From Lacisediminihabitans changchengi (GTDB lineage: Bacteria; Actinomycetota; Actinomycetes; Actinomycetales; Microbacteriaceae), in NCBI RefSeq assembly GCF_016634425.1, contig NZ_JAEPES010000006.1, positions 62,001 to 126,000 of the forward strand: 64,000 nucleotides of DNA. Direction: 5' to 3'. Shown in pieces: positions 45,670 to 53,575 of this stretch; position 1 is the stretch's first letter; the number at the start of each line of letters is the position of its first letter. The notes beneath the pieces were generated by a model. That model worked only from the letters and a program-made list of their open reading frames with translations, was not told the DNA's origin and searched no databases. The translations under genes and the position numbers were made by a program.

Positions 45670-45743
45670 GGCGGGGTAGCTCAGGTGGTTAGAGCACACG
45701 GCTCATAATCGTGGTGTCGCGGGTTCGAGTCCCGCCCTCGCTA
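45670..45743 (+). tRNA. tRNA-Met (CAT)
   Basis: A 74-nt tRNA 29 nt after tRNA-Thr: acceptor GGCGGGG pairs with CCTCGCT using two G-T pairs, anticodon loop CTCATAA gives CAT, and the T arm is GCGGGTTCGAGTCCCGC. Its first pair is G-T, a normal pair, not the mismatch of initiator tRNA, so it is the elongator. No CCA is encoded. Confidence 0.94.
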
Positions 45744-45945
45744 CATTCTTTGCGTGCCGGGCTCATGAGTTGTCCGGTCGCTCCCAAGCTCAGGCTCGAT
45801 ATCAATCCGGCCAAAGACGAAGCTTTCGCCGGGGTGATATTCGCTGAAAGTGGGCGTGAACTCGAAGACGAAAGCGATGCGTCGGTAGCTGCGAACCGCG
45901 GGGCTCCGATCGCATCGAAGCCCCTGCTTTCGATGACGCGTCCGT

Positions 45946-46983
45946 TCAGGCGGGGGGAAGAATCTCTCCCGAACCGCGGGCGATGAACTGTGTGGGCACG
46001 ACGATCTTGCGAATCGGCCCGCGATCACCATCGAGTCGAGCGAACAGCTGGCGTGCGGCGGCGTCTCCAATCCCGGACGGGTTCTGGCTCACGACCGAGA
46101 TGCCGGGCTCCAAAAGATCTGCCATCGGCAGATCGTCGAAGCCGACCAAGGCGACTCGGCGCTGTAACTCGAGGACGCGAAGAGCCCGGATAGCGCCGAT
46201 GGTGATCAGGTTCTGACTGCTGAAGATCGCTGTCGGGGGCTGCTCCCGCCGCAGCAGGGCTAGCACCGCCTCGCTTGCCGTCGTCTCATCCTCGAGATTC
46301 TCTACGATGGCCGTTTCCCGCGTACTGATGCCCGCCTGGCCGATCTCCCGCAAGAAACCCTCGCGCCGCTGTCCCGCGGTCCAAATGTCAGCCCGGTCTC
46401 CGAGAAATGCGATTCGCTGATGCCCCCGGTCGATTAGGTGGCGTGTCGCGAGGGCCGCGCCCTCGACGTTGTCCGATAAAACGGAGTCCGTGTCTATACC
46501 CGCTGCCGGTCGGTCGACGAAGACCATCGGCAGCCCACGCTCAATCTCGGGGAGCAGATACGCCTGGCTTGAGCTGGCGCGCGTCAGGATGACCCCGTCT
46601 ACCCGGCGACGAATGAAAGCCGACACAGCATTGCGCTCGCGCGACGGATCCTCATCGAGGCTCGACGCGAATACCGCGAAGCCCCTCTCGATTGCCCGGT
46701 CTTCGACGGCGCGATGGATAGAACCCGCGAACGGGTTCGCGACGCTACCGACGAGAAGCCCTATCGTGCGGGTGACGCCACCCCGACGACGAAGGCTTCC
46801 GGCATGGATGTCCGGTTCGTAGTTTAAGTGAGCAATTGCATCGTTCACACGAGCCAGGGTCGCGGCGGATACGTTCGGCTCGGCGTTTATCACACGAGAA
46901 ACCGTTTTGGTGCCCACGCCCGCGAGACGGGCTACATCTCGCATCGTCGAGCGGCGCGATGACGTTGAGTTGCTATCGGTCAA
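45946..46983 (-). CDS. LacI-family transcriptional repressor
   Basis: The 345-residue protein has the LacI HTH and hinge (TMRDVARLAGVGTKTVSRVI, residues 13-32) and a periplasmic-binding-like sugar domain with the FVDRPAAGIDTDSVLSDN and GHQRIAFLGDR segments. It starts at TTG; the internal ATG (MRDVARL) is possible but would cut only the flexible leader. One operator dyad touches its start codon and another lies before the divergent ABC operon. Autoregulation and sugar-induced relief are inferred. Confidence 0.93.
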   Translation of the reverse strand: MTDSNSTSSRRSTMRDVARLAGVGTKTVSRVINAEPNVSAATLARVNDAIAHLNYEPDIHAGSLRRRGGVTRTIGLLVGSVANPFAGSIHRAVEDRAIERGFAVFASSLDEDPSRERNAVSAFIRRRVDGVILTRASSSQAYLLPEIERGLPMVFVDRPAAGIDTDSVLSDNVEGAALATRHLIDRGHQRIAFLGDRADIWTAGQRREGFLREIGQAGISTRETAIVENLEDETTASEAVLALLRREQPPTAIFSSQNLITIGAIRALRVLELQRRVALVGFDDLPMADLLEPGISVVSQNPSGIGDAAARQLFARLDGDRGPIRKIVVPTQFIARGSGEILPPA

Positions 46984-46984
46984 T

Positions 46985-46998
46985 TGACACCTGTGTCA
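46985..46998. promoter_or_regulatory. LacI operator O1 (TGACACCTGTGTCA)
   Basis: A perfect dyad of TGACAC with a CT centre that directly precedes the LacI start codon. It shares TTGACACC-GTGTCA layout with the second operator 75 bp away. Confidence 0.65.
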
Positions 46999-47061
46999 CA
47001 TTACTAAAACTTCTGCCAGGACGCGCTTGACTCTATCGCCAAAAGGGAATAGAAAAGTGTA

Positions 47062-47077
47062 TTGACACCGATGTCAA
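47062..47077. promoter_or_regulatory. LacI operator O2 (TTGACACCGATGTCAA)
   Basis: A perfect 6-bp inverted repeat with a CCGA centre, 35 nt before the binding-protein gene. The CG-containing centre and TGACA arms are the form expected for a LacI-family operator. Its left half also reads as a -35 hexamer. Confidence 0.7.
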
Positions 47078-47111
47078 CGGCCGCGGCCGCCCTCCCAAGA
47101 AGGATCATTCA

Positions 47112-48218
47112 ATGTTGAATCGCAGTCCTATGCCCCGCAGAGGCATCCGGATCGCCGCAGTCGTCGCAGCAACGACACTTGCAGCCATCTCACTTACGGC
47201 ATGTCAAGAGAGCTCCGGCGGTACCGGCGGCGCTAGCGGCAAGGTGGGCGTCGCGCTCATCGTCAAGACCACAACCAACCCGTACTTCGTGGCAATGGAA
47301 GACGCGGCGAAAGCGGACGCCTCGAAGGACGGGGTCTCGCTGACTCTCGCCGCTGGCAAGAAAGATGGCGACGCCACCACCCAGATCCAAGCCATCGAGG
47401 ACTCGATCTCGCGCGGTGACAAAGGAATCCTCATCACCCCGACCGACTCGACCGTCAACACGGCCATCGCGAAGGCACGTAAGGCCGGCATCTACGTCAT
47501 CGCGCTCGATACCGCGCCCGACCCCGCCAAAGCCGTCGACATCACCTACGCGACCGACAACTTCGCCGCCGGCGAGGCGATCGGCAAGTGGGCCGCCGCA
47601 CAGCTCAATGGCAAGCCCGCGGTGATCGGTCTGGTCGATCTGTTCAGCGACCAGGTCGCATCCGTCGACTACGACCGCGACCAAGGCTTCCTGACCGGCA
47701 TGGGCATTCCCACCGCCGACAAGCAGAAGAACGGTGACGAGGCGCCGACCGGCAGTTACACCGGCGGAAAGGGCGGCACCTACAAGATCGCCGGCAACCA
47801 AGCTTCGAACGGCGACCAGGCCGACGGTCGCACCGCCATGGAGACCCTGCTGTCGAAGAACTCAGACATCAACGTCGTCTACGCGATCAACGAACCCGCG
47901 GCGTACGGCGCCTACCAGGCCCTCAAGGCAGCGGGCAAGGAGAAGACGACGCTGCTCGTCGCGATCGACGGCGGCTGCACCGGCGTCAAGCAGGTCGGGC
48001 AAGGAATTATCGGCGCGACGAGCCAGCAGTACCCGTCCAAGATGGCGCAGCTCGGCATGGAGGCGATCGTCAAGCTCGCGAAGAGCGGCAAGAAGCCTTC
48101 CGTCTCGGCGGGTCTCGACTTCTTCAACACTGGCTCGAAGCTCGTGACCGACAAGGCAGTGCCCGGGTTGAACAGCATTTCGAGCGCTGACGGCGCCAAG
48201 AGCTGCTGGGGCAACTAG
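47112..48218 (+). CDS. Sugar ABC importer substrate-binding lipoprotein (ribose/fructose type)
   Basis: The 368-residue protein has a lipoprotein signal (AAISLTAC, Cys lipobox) and a periplasmic-binding fold of the RbsB/XylF/FrcB group: TNPYFVAMEDAAK, ILITPTDSTVNTAIA, VVYAINEPAAYGAYQALKAAG and VAIDGGCTGVKQVGQGI. The conserved Asn and Asp sugar contacts are present. Together with the permease, the single-domain ATPase and a PfkB kinase it most resembles the fructose system FrcBCA, but the sugar is inferred. A terminator-like hairpin follows it. Confidence 0.9.
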   Translation: MLNRSPMPRRGIRIAAVVAATTLAAISLTACQESSGGTGGASGKVGVALIVKTTTNPYFVAMEDAAKADASKDGVSLTLAAGKKDGDATTQIQAIEDSISRGDKGILITPTDSTVNTAIAKARKAGIYVIALDTAPDPAKAVDITYATDNFAAGEAIGKWAAAQLNGKPAVIGLVDLFSDQVASVDYDRDQGFLTGMGIPTADKQKNGDEAPTGSYTGGKGGTYKIAGNQASNGDQADGRTAMETLLSKNSDINVVYAINEPAAYGAYQALKAAGKEKTTLLVAIDGGCTGVKQVGQGIIGATSQQYPSKMAQLGMEAIVKLAKSGKKPSVSAGLDFFNTGSKLVTDKAVPGLNSISSADGAKSCWGN

Positions 48219-48233
48219 CTCGCGCTGTATTCC

Positions 48234-48266
48234 GGGGTCGGACGCACCGAACACGCGTCCGACCCC
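48234..48266 (+). terminator. 12-bp perfect hairpin between binding protein and permease genes
   Basis: GGGGTCGGACGC pairs with GCGTCCGACCCC around a 9-nt loop, then TTCCGTT. It is placed where a partial terminator would keep binding protein mRNA in excess over the membrane subunits. Confidence 0.7.
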
Positions 48267-48302
48267 TTCCGTTCCTGCGTACAACCCAATTAGGAGTCTT
48301 CC

Positions 48303-49355
48303 GTGACTACTGAAACCGCTCAAACCAGCCCGTCACCGGGCGCGAAGCCCACCGACCTGGCCTCTGAGTTCCTCGACCGCAGCACTCCCCTGAGCAAGCT
48401 GCGCAACATCCTGCACCGCTACCCGGCCCTGAGCCCGGCGATCGTTCTCGTTGTCGCCATCGTCATCTTCGGCGTGATCAGTCCGCGCTTCTTCTTCGTC
48501 AACAACCTCTCGCTGATCACCCAGCAGGTCGCCGTCGTCGGAACGCTCGCCATCGCCCAGACCCTCGTCATCCTCACCGCCGGTATCGACCTGTCAGTCG
48601 GGGCCATCATGACCCTGGTCTCGCTCGTCATCGCACAGACCGCGAGCCAGAACCATGTGCCAGCCCCGATCGCACTCCTGCTCGGACTCATCGTCGGACT
48701 GCTCGCCGGGGCTCTCAATGGCGTGCTGGTCACCCGACTCAAGCTCCCGCCGTTCATCGTGACGCTAGGCACGCTGAGCATCTTCGTCGCACTCTCGCTC
48801 CTGTACTCGAACAGCGCATCCGTCGTGGGGACCGACATCCCCGCCCTCATCACCGCGACGGGAAAGACCTTCCAGCTGTTCGGGGTCGGCATTACCTACG
48901 GCGTCGTCGGCATGCTGGTGCTCTACGTCGTGATGGCTCTCGTTCTCGGGCGAACGGCTTGGGGCAAGCACGTCTACGCGGTCGGGGATGACAAGGAGGC
49001 AGCACGTCTCGCCGGCATCAGTGTCAATCGAGTGCTCCTCAGCGTCTACGTCGTCGCCGGCGCCATTCTCGCCGTTGCGGCGTGGATACAGATTGGGCGA
49101 GCGGATGCCGCGAGCCCGAACGCTGGCGCAGACCTCAACCTCGACTCAATCACCGCCGTCGTCATCGGCGGCACCAGCCTCTTCGGCGGCCGCGGACAGC
49201 TCTGGGGCTCACTTCTCGGCGCGCTCATCGTCGGCGTCTTCCGCAACGGGCTCGCGCTCGCGGGCCTCGACGTGCTCTACCAAACACTTGCCGTCGGCGT
49301 TCTCGTCATCGTCGCTGTCGCACTCGACCAGTGGATTCGAAAGGTACGCAGTTGA
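48303..49355 (+). CDS. Sugar ABC importer permease
   Basis: The 350-residue membrane protein is of the RbsC/XylH/FrcC type, with about ten TM segments. TLVILTAGIDLSVGAIMTLV carries the conserved GGIDLSVG-like motif, and AVGDDKEAARLAGISVNRV is the coupling-helix region. LFGGRGQLWGSLLGALI follows near the end. It overlaps the ATPase start by 4 bp. Confidence 0.93.
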   Translation: MTTETAQTSPSPGAKPTDLASEFLDRSTPLSKLRNILHRYPALSPAIVLVVAIVIFGVISPRFFFVNNLSLITQQVAVVGTLAIAQTLVILTAGIDLSVGAIMTLVSLVIAQTASQNHVPAPIALLLGLIVGLLAGALNGVLVTRLKLPPFIVTLGTLSIFVALSLLYSNSASVVGTDIPALITATGKTFQLFGVGITYGVVGMLVLYVVMALVLGRTAWGKHVYAVGDDKEAARLAGISVNRVLLSVYVVAGAILAVAAWIQIGRADAASPNAGADLNLDSITAVVIGGTSLFGGRGQLWGSLLGALIVGVFRNGLALAGLDVLYQTLAVGVLVIVAVALDQWIRKVRS

Positions 49356-50152
49356 CCATCACCGATAACTCACGACCGGAGTCGGCGCTGCCGTTCACGC
49401 AGCCCGTGCTCAAAGCCACCGGACTCGTCAAGACGTACGGCAGGGTCGTCGGCCTCGACGGCGTCGACCTCGAGTTGTACCAGGGCGAAGTGCTCGCCGT
49501 CATCGGGGACAACGGCGCGGGCAAGTCGACGCTCATCAAGTGCCTGACCGGAGCCGAAGTGCCAAACGGAGGCGAGATCATCCTGAACGGGAGGGTGATG
49601 AACTTCCGTCGGCCGCAAGACGCCAAGCAATACGGGATCGAGACCGTCTACCAGGGGTTGGCAGTCTCGCCAGCCCTCGACATCGCATCCAATCTCTACC
49701 TCGGTCGCGAGTTGCGTAAGCCGGGCCTCCTGGGCAGTGTCTTCCGCGTGCTCGACACGAAGCTCATGCGCCAGAACGCCAAGGCAGAGCTCGACCGGCT
49801 TGGCATCTCGACACTGCAGGATGTGACGGTGGCCATCGAGAACCTCTCCGGTGGTCAACGCCAGGCCGTCGCGGTGGCGCGAGCTGCCGCCTTCGGGTCG
49901 AAGGTCGTGGTGCTGGACGAGCCGACGGCTGCGCTGGGTGTCCGCGAGACCAACCAGGTGCTCGACCTCATTCGTCGGCTGAGGGACGAGGGGATTCCCG
50001 TGATCCTCGTCAGCCACAACATGCCGAACGTGTTCGATGTCGCTGACCGCATCCACATCCAGAGGCTGGGCAAGCGGGCGGCCACGATCACCCCGAAAAC
50101 CCACAGCATGACGGAAGCGGTGGCGATCATGACCGGAGCCACGAGCGCGTGA
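49352..50152 (+). CDS. Sugar ABC importer ATP-binding protein, single domain
   Basis: The 266-residue protein carries one ABC domain: Walker A GDNGAGKST, Q-loop YQGLAVSP, signature LSGGQRQAVAVARA, Walker B VVVLDEP and switch VSHN. RbsA and XylG have two domains in about 500 residues. The one-domain form with this permease matches FrcA. TTG start with AAGG about 8 nt upstream. It overlaps the ABM gene by 4 bp. Confidence 0.92.
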   Translation: MTITDNSRPESALPFTQPVLKATGLVKTYGRVVGLDGVDLELYQGEVLAVIGDNGAGKSTLIKCLTGAEVPNGGEIILNGRVMNFRRPQDAKQYGIETVYQGLAVSPALDIASNLYLGRELRKPGLLGSVFRVLDTKLMRQNAKAELDRLGISTLQDVTVAIENLSGGQRQAVAVARAAAFGSKVVVLDEPTAALGVRETNQVLDLIRRLRDEGIPVILVSHNMPNVFDVADRIHIQRLGKRAATITPKTHSMTEAVAIMTGATSA

Positions 50153-50457
50153 AAGCCGTCGACCGACGCCGCGTGCTGTACGCGGAGTTCACGGCACTCC
50201 CAGGCAAGCGAACGGAGGTCATGGCGCTCATCCAGGCCCTGCGCGATCGCGTGCACGCCGAACCCGGAAACCTCCTGTTCGAGATCAGCACGCGGACGGA
50301 TCGGCCGGACGGGTTCTTCGTCTACGAGCAGTATCGGGATGCCGCGGCATTCGACTCTCACATCAACGCAGATTATGGGTCGAGGTTCAACGCCGAGCTC
50401 ACCGCACTGATCGAGGAGGATCACAGCATTATCTCGTGGCTTGAACCGGTGTCGTGA
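50149..50457 (+). CDS. ABM-domain protein (putative monooxygenase or isomerase)
   Basis: The 102-residue protein has the ABM/YgiN layout of dimeric alpha/beta barrels: VLYAEFTALPGKRTEVMALI, then EPGNLLFEISTRTDRPDGFFVYEQY and a C-terminal LIEEDHSIISW. The only known members in a sugar operon are LsrG-type phospho-AI-2 isomerases and similar enzymes. It is overlapped on both sides by sugar genes, so a role in sugar or sugar-phosphate conversion is more likely than antibiotic synthesis. It is not RhaM (different family). Confidence 0.75.
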   Translation: MKAVDRRRVLYAEFTALPGKRTEVMALIQALRDRVHAEPGNLLFEISTRTDRPDGFFVYEQYRDAAAFDSHINADYGSRFNAELTALIEEDHSIISWLEPVS

Positions 50458-51383
50458 GTCCCCGCGTCCTGGTCGTGGGGGAGGCGCTCGTCGACCTAGT
50501 GCAGACCGCTGAAGCGACACAGGTACACGCGGGCGGTAGCCCTCTCAATGTGGCCTACGGTTTAGGGCGCCTCGGCGTGCCCACAGAGCTGCTCACCGAG
50601 TTCGGCGACGACGCATACGGAACACTTCTCGCTAGGCACCTCGGTGCAGCGAGCGTGGGTGTCGTGCGCCCCGCCGGCGGGCAGCGCGCGACCTCGTCGG
50701 CGACGGCGGTGATTGGAACCGACGGGGCCGCGCGTTACACCTTCGATGTCACTTCGGACCTCGGCCGGCAGCCGCTGACATCACGGGCGCCGTTCATCCA
50801 CACGGGCTCTATCGCCGCGATGATTCAGCCGAGTGCTCGCTCGATTCTCGAGTTGTTCGCATCCACCGCGAATGACGCAGTCCTCAGTTACGACCCCAAC
50901 ATTCGCCCGGCTGTGATGGGCAAATGGTCGAAAGTCCGCCCAGCGGTCGACGAGTTGATTCGACACTCGCATGTGGTGAAGATGAGCGATGAGGATGCGG
51001 CCTGGCTGTTCCCCGACCTGCGACAGGAGGCGGTCATCGACCACGTCTTGTCGCTTGGCGCCTCGCTGGTGGCCCTCACGCTCGGCGCGCACGGCTGCGT
51101 CATTGCCTCGCCCGGCGCTCGGATACACCGGCCCGCCAAGCCCACCAAAGTCGTCGACACCGTTGGGGCAGGAGATGCTTTCATGTCCGCATTGCTGTTC
51201 GCCATCTCGAGCGAGGTGACCGTGACTCCTGGGTCGCTGGCATCCAGCTCAGCGGTCGCTCTTGCTTCGATTGCGGACACGGCGCTCGCCAGCGCGGCCC
51301 TCACTGTCGCGCGAGCCGGTGCGCTCCCTCCGACTCTGCATGAGCTGCTCGGCTCCTCCTCGTCCTTCACCTCGCAACGCTAG
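50454..51383 (+). CDS. PfkB-family carbohydrate kinase (fructokinase-like)
   Basis: The 309-residue protein has the N-terminal HAGGSPLNVAYGLGRLGVPTE and C-terminal VDTVGAGDAFMSALLFAI motifs of PfkB kinases; the second holds the catalytic Asp and anion hole. NVAYGLGRLG is typical of fructokinases. It phosphorylates the imported sugar, presumably fructose. GTG start, 4-bp overlap with the ABM gene, and it ends the operon. Confidence 0.88.
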   Translation: MSPRVLVVGEALVDLVQTAEATQVHAGGSPLNVAYGLGRLGVPTELLTEFGDDAYGTLLARHLGAASVGVVRPAGGQRATSSATAVIGTDGAARYTFDVTSDLGRQPLTSRAPFIHTGSIAAMIQPSARSILELFASTANDAVLSYDPNIRPAVMGKWSKVRPAVDELIRHSHVVKMSDEDAAWLFPDLRQEAVIDHVLSLGASLVALTLGAHGCVIASPGARIHRPAKPTKVVDTVGAGDAFMSALLFAISSEVTVTPGSLASSSAVALASIADTALASAALTVARAGALPPTLHELLGSSSSFTSQR

Positions 51384-51515
51384 GCCGGGTCCACAGCCAT
51401 GTCTGGTTGGGCGTGCTGACGCAGCGGTAGACCTGTAGTTGCCTGCCGCTCATCGCGTCGTCGCCGTCAGGTCGAGCCGCGGTGAACTTTATCGCCTCGA
51501 AGTATTGGGTGTTCT

Positions 51516-51834
51516 ATGACGATTGAAACCGCGCGGTTCCCACAGCTCGTGACTGCGGCGCCTGCGCCAGACGCACCACGGAGTGCCTCGCCGGAGGTGA
51601 GGGAGAAGCCGTCGTGCCGCCCGCTTTCGTGGGTGCTTCGTCACACCGTGATGATCGCGGGCGGGCTTCTTTTCGCAGCTGGGTCTCGTGAACACCTTCG
51701 TTCCGCTTCTCCTGCCGAAATTCCTCGCGACGGACGCGTTCTTCACATTCCTGATGGCGCAGTTCATCCGCGGAATCCCGAGGGACCCCGACGAAGCCGC
51801 CAGGATGGATGGAGATGGCTTCACGGTGATGTAG
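51516..51834 (+). pseudogene. Degraded MalG-type sugar ABC permease
   Basis: The first about 54 codons (MTIETARFPQ to HTVMIAGGLLFAAG) resemble the N-terminal leader and first TM of a MalG-like permease. After a frameshift the sequence continues at 51679 as LGLVNTFVPLLLPKFLATDA and ends with FIRGIPRDPDEAARMDGDGF plus an early stop. The last part is the EAA coupling motif of that family. The middle (several TM segments) and the C-terminus are gone. It is a remnant of a second sugar importer. Confidence 0.75.
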
Positions 51835-52044
51835 TCCGCTGCGTGGACGTGTGCCCGCCGGAGTCCACTATTAGCTCCGACAACAGTCGGATCGCCGTCC
51901 TTCTCGGTTCATTGGTGCAACGGTTCCCGACCGAGATCACACGAAATACGTTTCGTCGTCGGCCAACTGCAGCCTGAATTTCGCGCCAGGGCTTCCTGGG
52001 GCGAATGCGATGTGAGGTTTCGTTGTTCTGGGAGACTTGCGATC
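51835..52044. other. Gap with one short dyad
   Basis: The stretch between the permease remnant and the M16 gene carries ACGAAATACGTTTCGT (51941-51956), a 6-bp inverted repeat with a 4-bp centre, 89 nt before the M16 start. No other signal was recognised. Confidence 0.4.
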
Positions 52045-53523
52045 ATGGCCACCTCTATCTCGCGCTCCTATCTCAATGGAGTGCAGATATATCAGGCGGA
52101 TCTGCCCGGTGTCTGCTGCGGAACGTTGGTGTTTGGCGTCGGCAAAAGGAATGAGCCGGCGACGCTGTCGGGGATCACTCATCTACTGGAACATCTCCTG
52201 CTTCGGCTTATTGAGCCGATCAGCATTGAGCACAGCGCCGTGGTTGGCGACAATTCGTTGACTGTCTATGCGTCGGGTTCCGCGAATGAGGTGGGCCAAT
52301 TCTTCAGTGACTTCACCCGGGCGGTTGGCCGTCTGGGGGAGATCACCGAACAGGATCTGAAGTTCGAGAAGCGAATCATCCGGATCGAGCATCCGAGCAC
52401 CTTCGATGAACCCAGCGCTGGCCTGCTGACATATCGATACGGGTTGCACGGCGTCGGCATGGCCACCTTCGGGGCCCCATCCACGGTGGACATGAGCCGT
52501 CAGGAGGTCATCGACTGGGCAGCGCGATGGCTTCGGGCGGAAAACGCCTCGATGGCGTTCTCGCAGACGCTGCCGATAACGCTCGATCTCTCCTTGCCTC
52601 GCGGACCGGTCGCCCGTGCCGAGCAGCCGAAAGCGTTGCTGGCAACTCCGGCGCTTGTAGCTTCGGCGAAGGATGGTGTGGCCCTGTCGCTGCTCGTGCC
52701 CCGCGACGACGCCGATCTCCTGCAGATCGCCCTTCAACACGAACTCTTTATGAGCTTGCGGCACCGTCGGGGTCTGATCTACGACGTCGGAACCTGGACG
52801 ACGCCAGTGGACGGGGAGTTGTCCGAGCTGGTCTTCGTGCTCGACCCGGAGGACAAGCACATAGACACGACCGTCCGGGTGGTGTCGGACACGGTGAGGG
52901 AGATCGCCGCGACGGGGTTCGGTGCGGCAGCAACTGAGAGTGCGCGCATCCACGGGCGCGCGCAAGCGCAACGCACGTTCGCCAGTCTGAACTACCTCGA
53001 CCGACTTGCTGAAGATGGCCTGCACGGGTGGTCGACCCGCTCGCCCGAGCAGAGCTTCGAAGAGGCCGCAGAAGTGACCTCGGAGCGACTGACCGGCGTC
53101 CTTATCGGCAGCGCAGCCTCGGCGATCATCGCGTTCAACGATGGCACTTTTCTCAGCAAGAGGACTGTGAAAAGCCTTGCGCTACCGGTGACGTATCTCA
53201 CCCCGTGGCAACCATTCGACGACGGCTTTGCGCCGCCCGCAGCCAGCGGCGCACAATCGACCTGGTGTGCCAAAGGTGAGAAGACACGGCTGATTGTCAC
53301 CGACACGGCTCTGTTCAGCATCGAAGTCGAGCGCACCCGCAGGATTCTGGTCGAAGACATTGTCATGGCTGGCGACCGCTCCTGCGGATGCCTAACGCTT
53401 GTCGATTCCCGCGGCCGAAGCATCCAGTTCCAGGCCGACAACTGGAAGCGCCTTCCCAGCCTTAAGCGTCGACTAATAGAGATCCTCGATCCTGCATTGG
53501 TTCGAAGCTTCCCCAAGCACTAG
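52045..53523 (+). CDS. M16 (insulinase-like) peptidase fused to a PH-like domain
   Basis: The 492-residue protein starts with an M16B fold. HLLEH at residues 46-50 is the inverted zinc motif HxxEH, and the Glu in IIRIEHPSTFDEP (about 115) fits the third zinc ligand, with a spacing slightly shorter than usual. Its second half holds a degenerate M16 lobe (MSLRHRRGLIYDVGTW). The last 90 residues (RLIVTDTALFSIE... then LTLVDSRGRSIQF and LKRRLIEIL) look like a bacterial PH domain. It has no signal peptide. The substrate is unknown; a cytoplasmic peptide-processing role is possible. GGGAG lies about 10 nt before the ATG. Confidence 0.75.
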   Translation: MATSISRSYLNGVQIYQADLPGVCCGTLVFGVGKRNEPATLSGITHLLEHLLLRLIEPISIEHSAVVGDNSLTVYASGSANEVGQFFSDFTRAVGRLGEITEQDLKFEKRIIRIEHPSTFDEPSAGLLTYRYGLHGVGMATFGAPSTVDMSRQEVIDWAARWLRAENASMAFSQTLPITLDLSLPRGPVARAEQPKALLATPALVASAKDGVALSLLVPRDDADLLQIALQHELFMSLRHRRGLIYDVGTWTTPVDGELSELVFVLDPEDKHIDTTVRVVSDTVREIAATGFGAAATESARIHGRAQAQRTFASLNYLDRLAEDGLHGWSTRSPEQSFEEAAEVTSERLTGVLIGSAASAIIAFNDGTFLSKRTVKSLALPVTYLTPWQPFDDGFAPPAASGAQSTWCAKGEKTRLIVTDTALFSIEVERTRRILVEDIVMAGDRSCGCLTLVDSRGRSIQFQADNWKRLPSLKRRLIEILDPALVRSFPKH

Positions 53524-53575
53524 CCGCACGGGGGAGTGATGCCGGTCCCCGGGGCCGCGTGACGACCAGCTCGAG

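Noticed and set aside
45720..45743. tRNA-Met 3' end as an integration site
   Set aside because: I saw no second copy of this sequence in the rest of the window and no integrase.
45744..45945. Possible gene remnant on the minus strand (FVFEFTPTFSEYHPGESFVF)
   Set aside because: The stretch has protein-like composition but I could not link it to a family, and the frame has no start site of its own.
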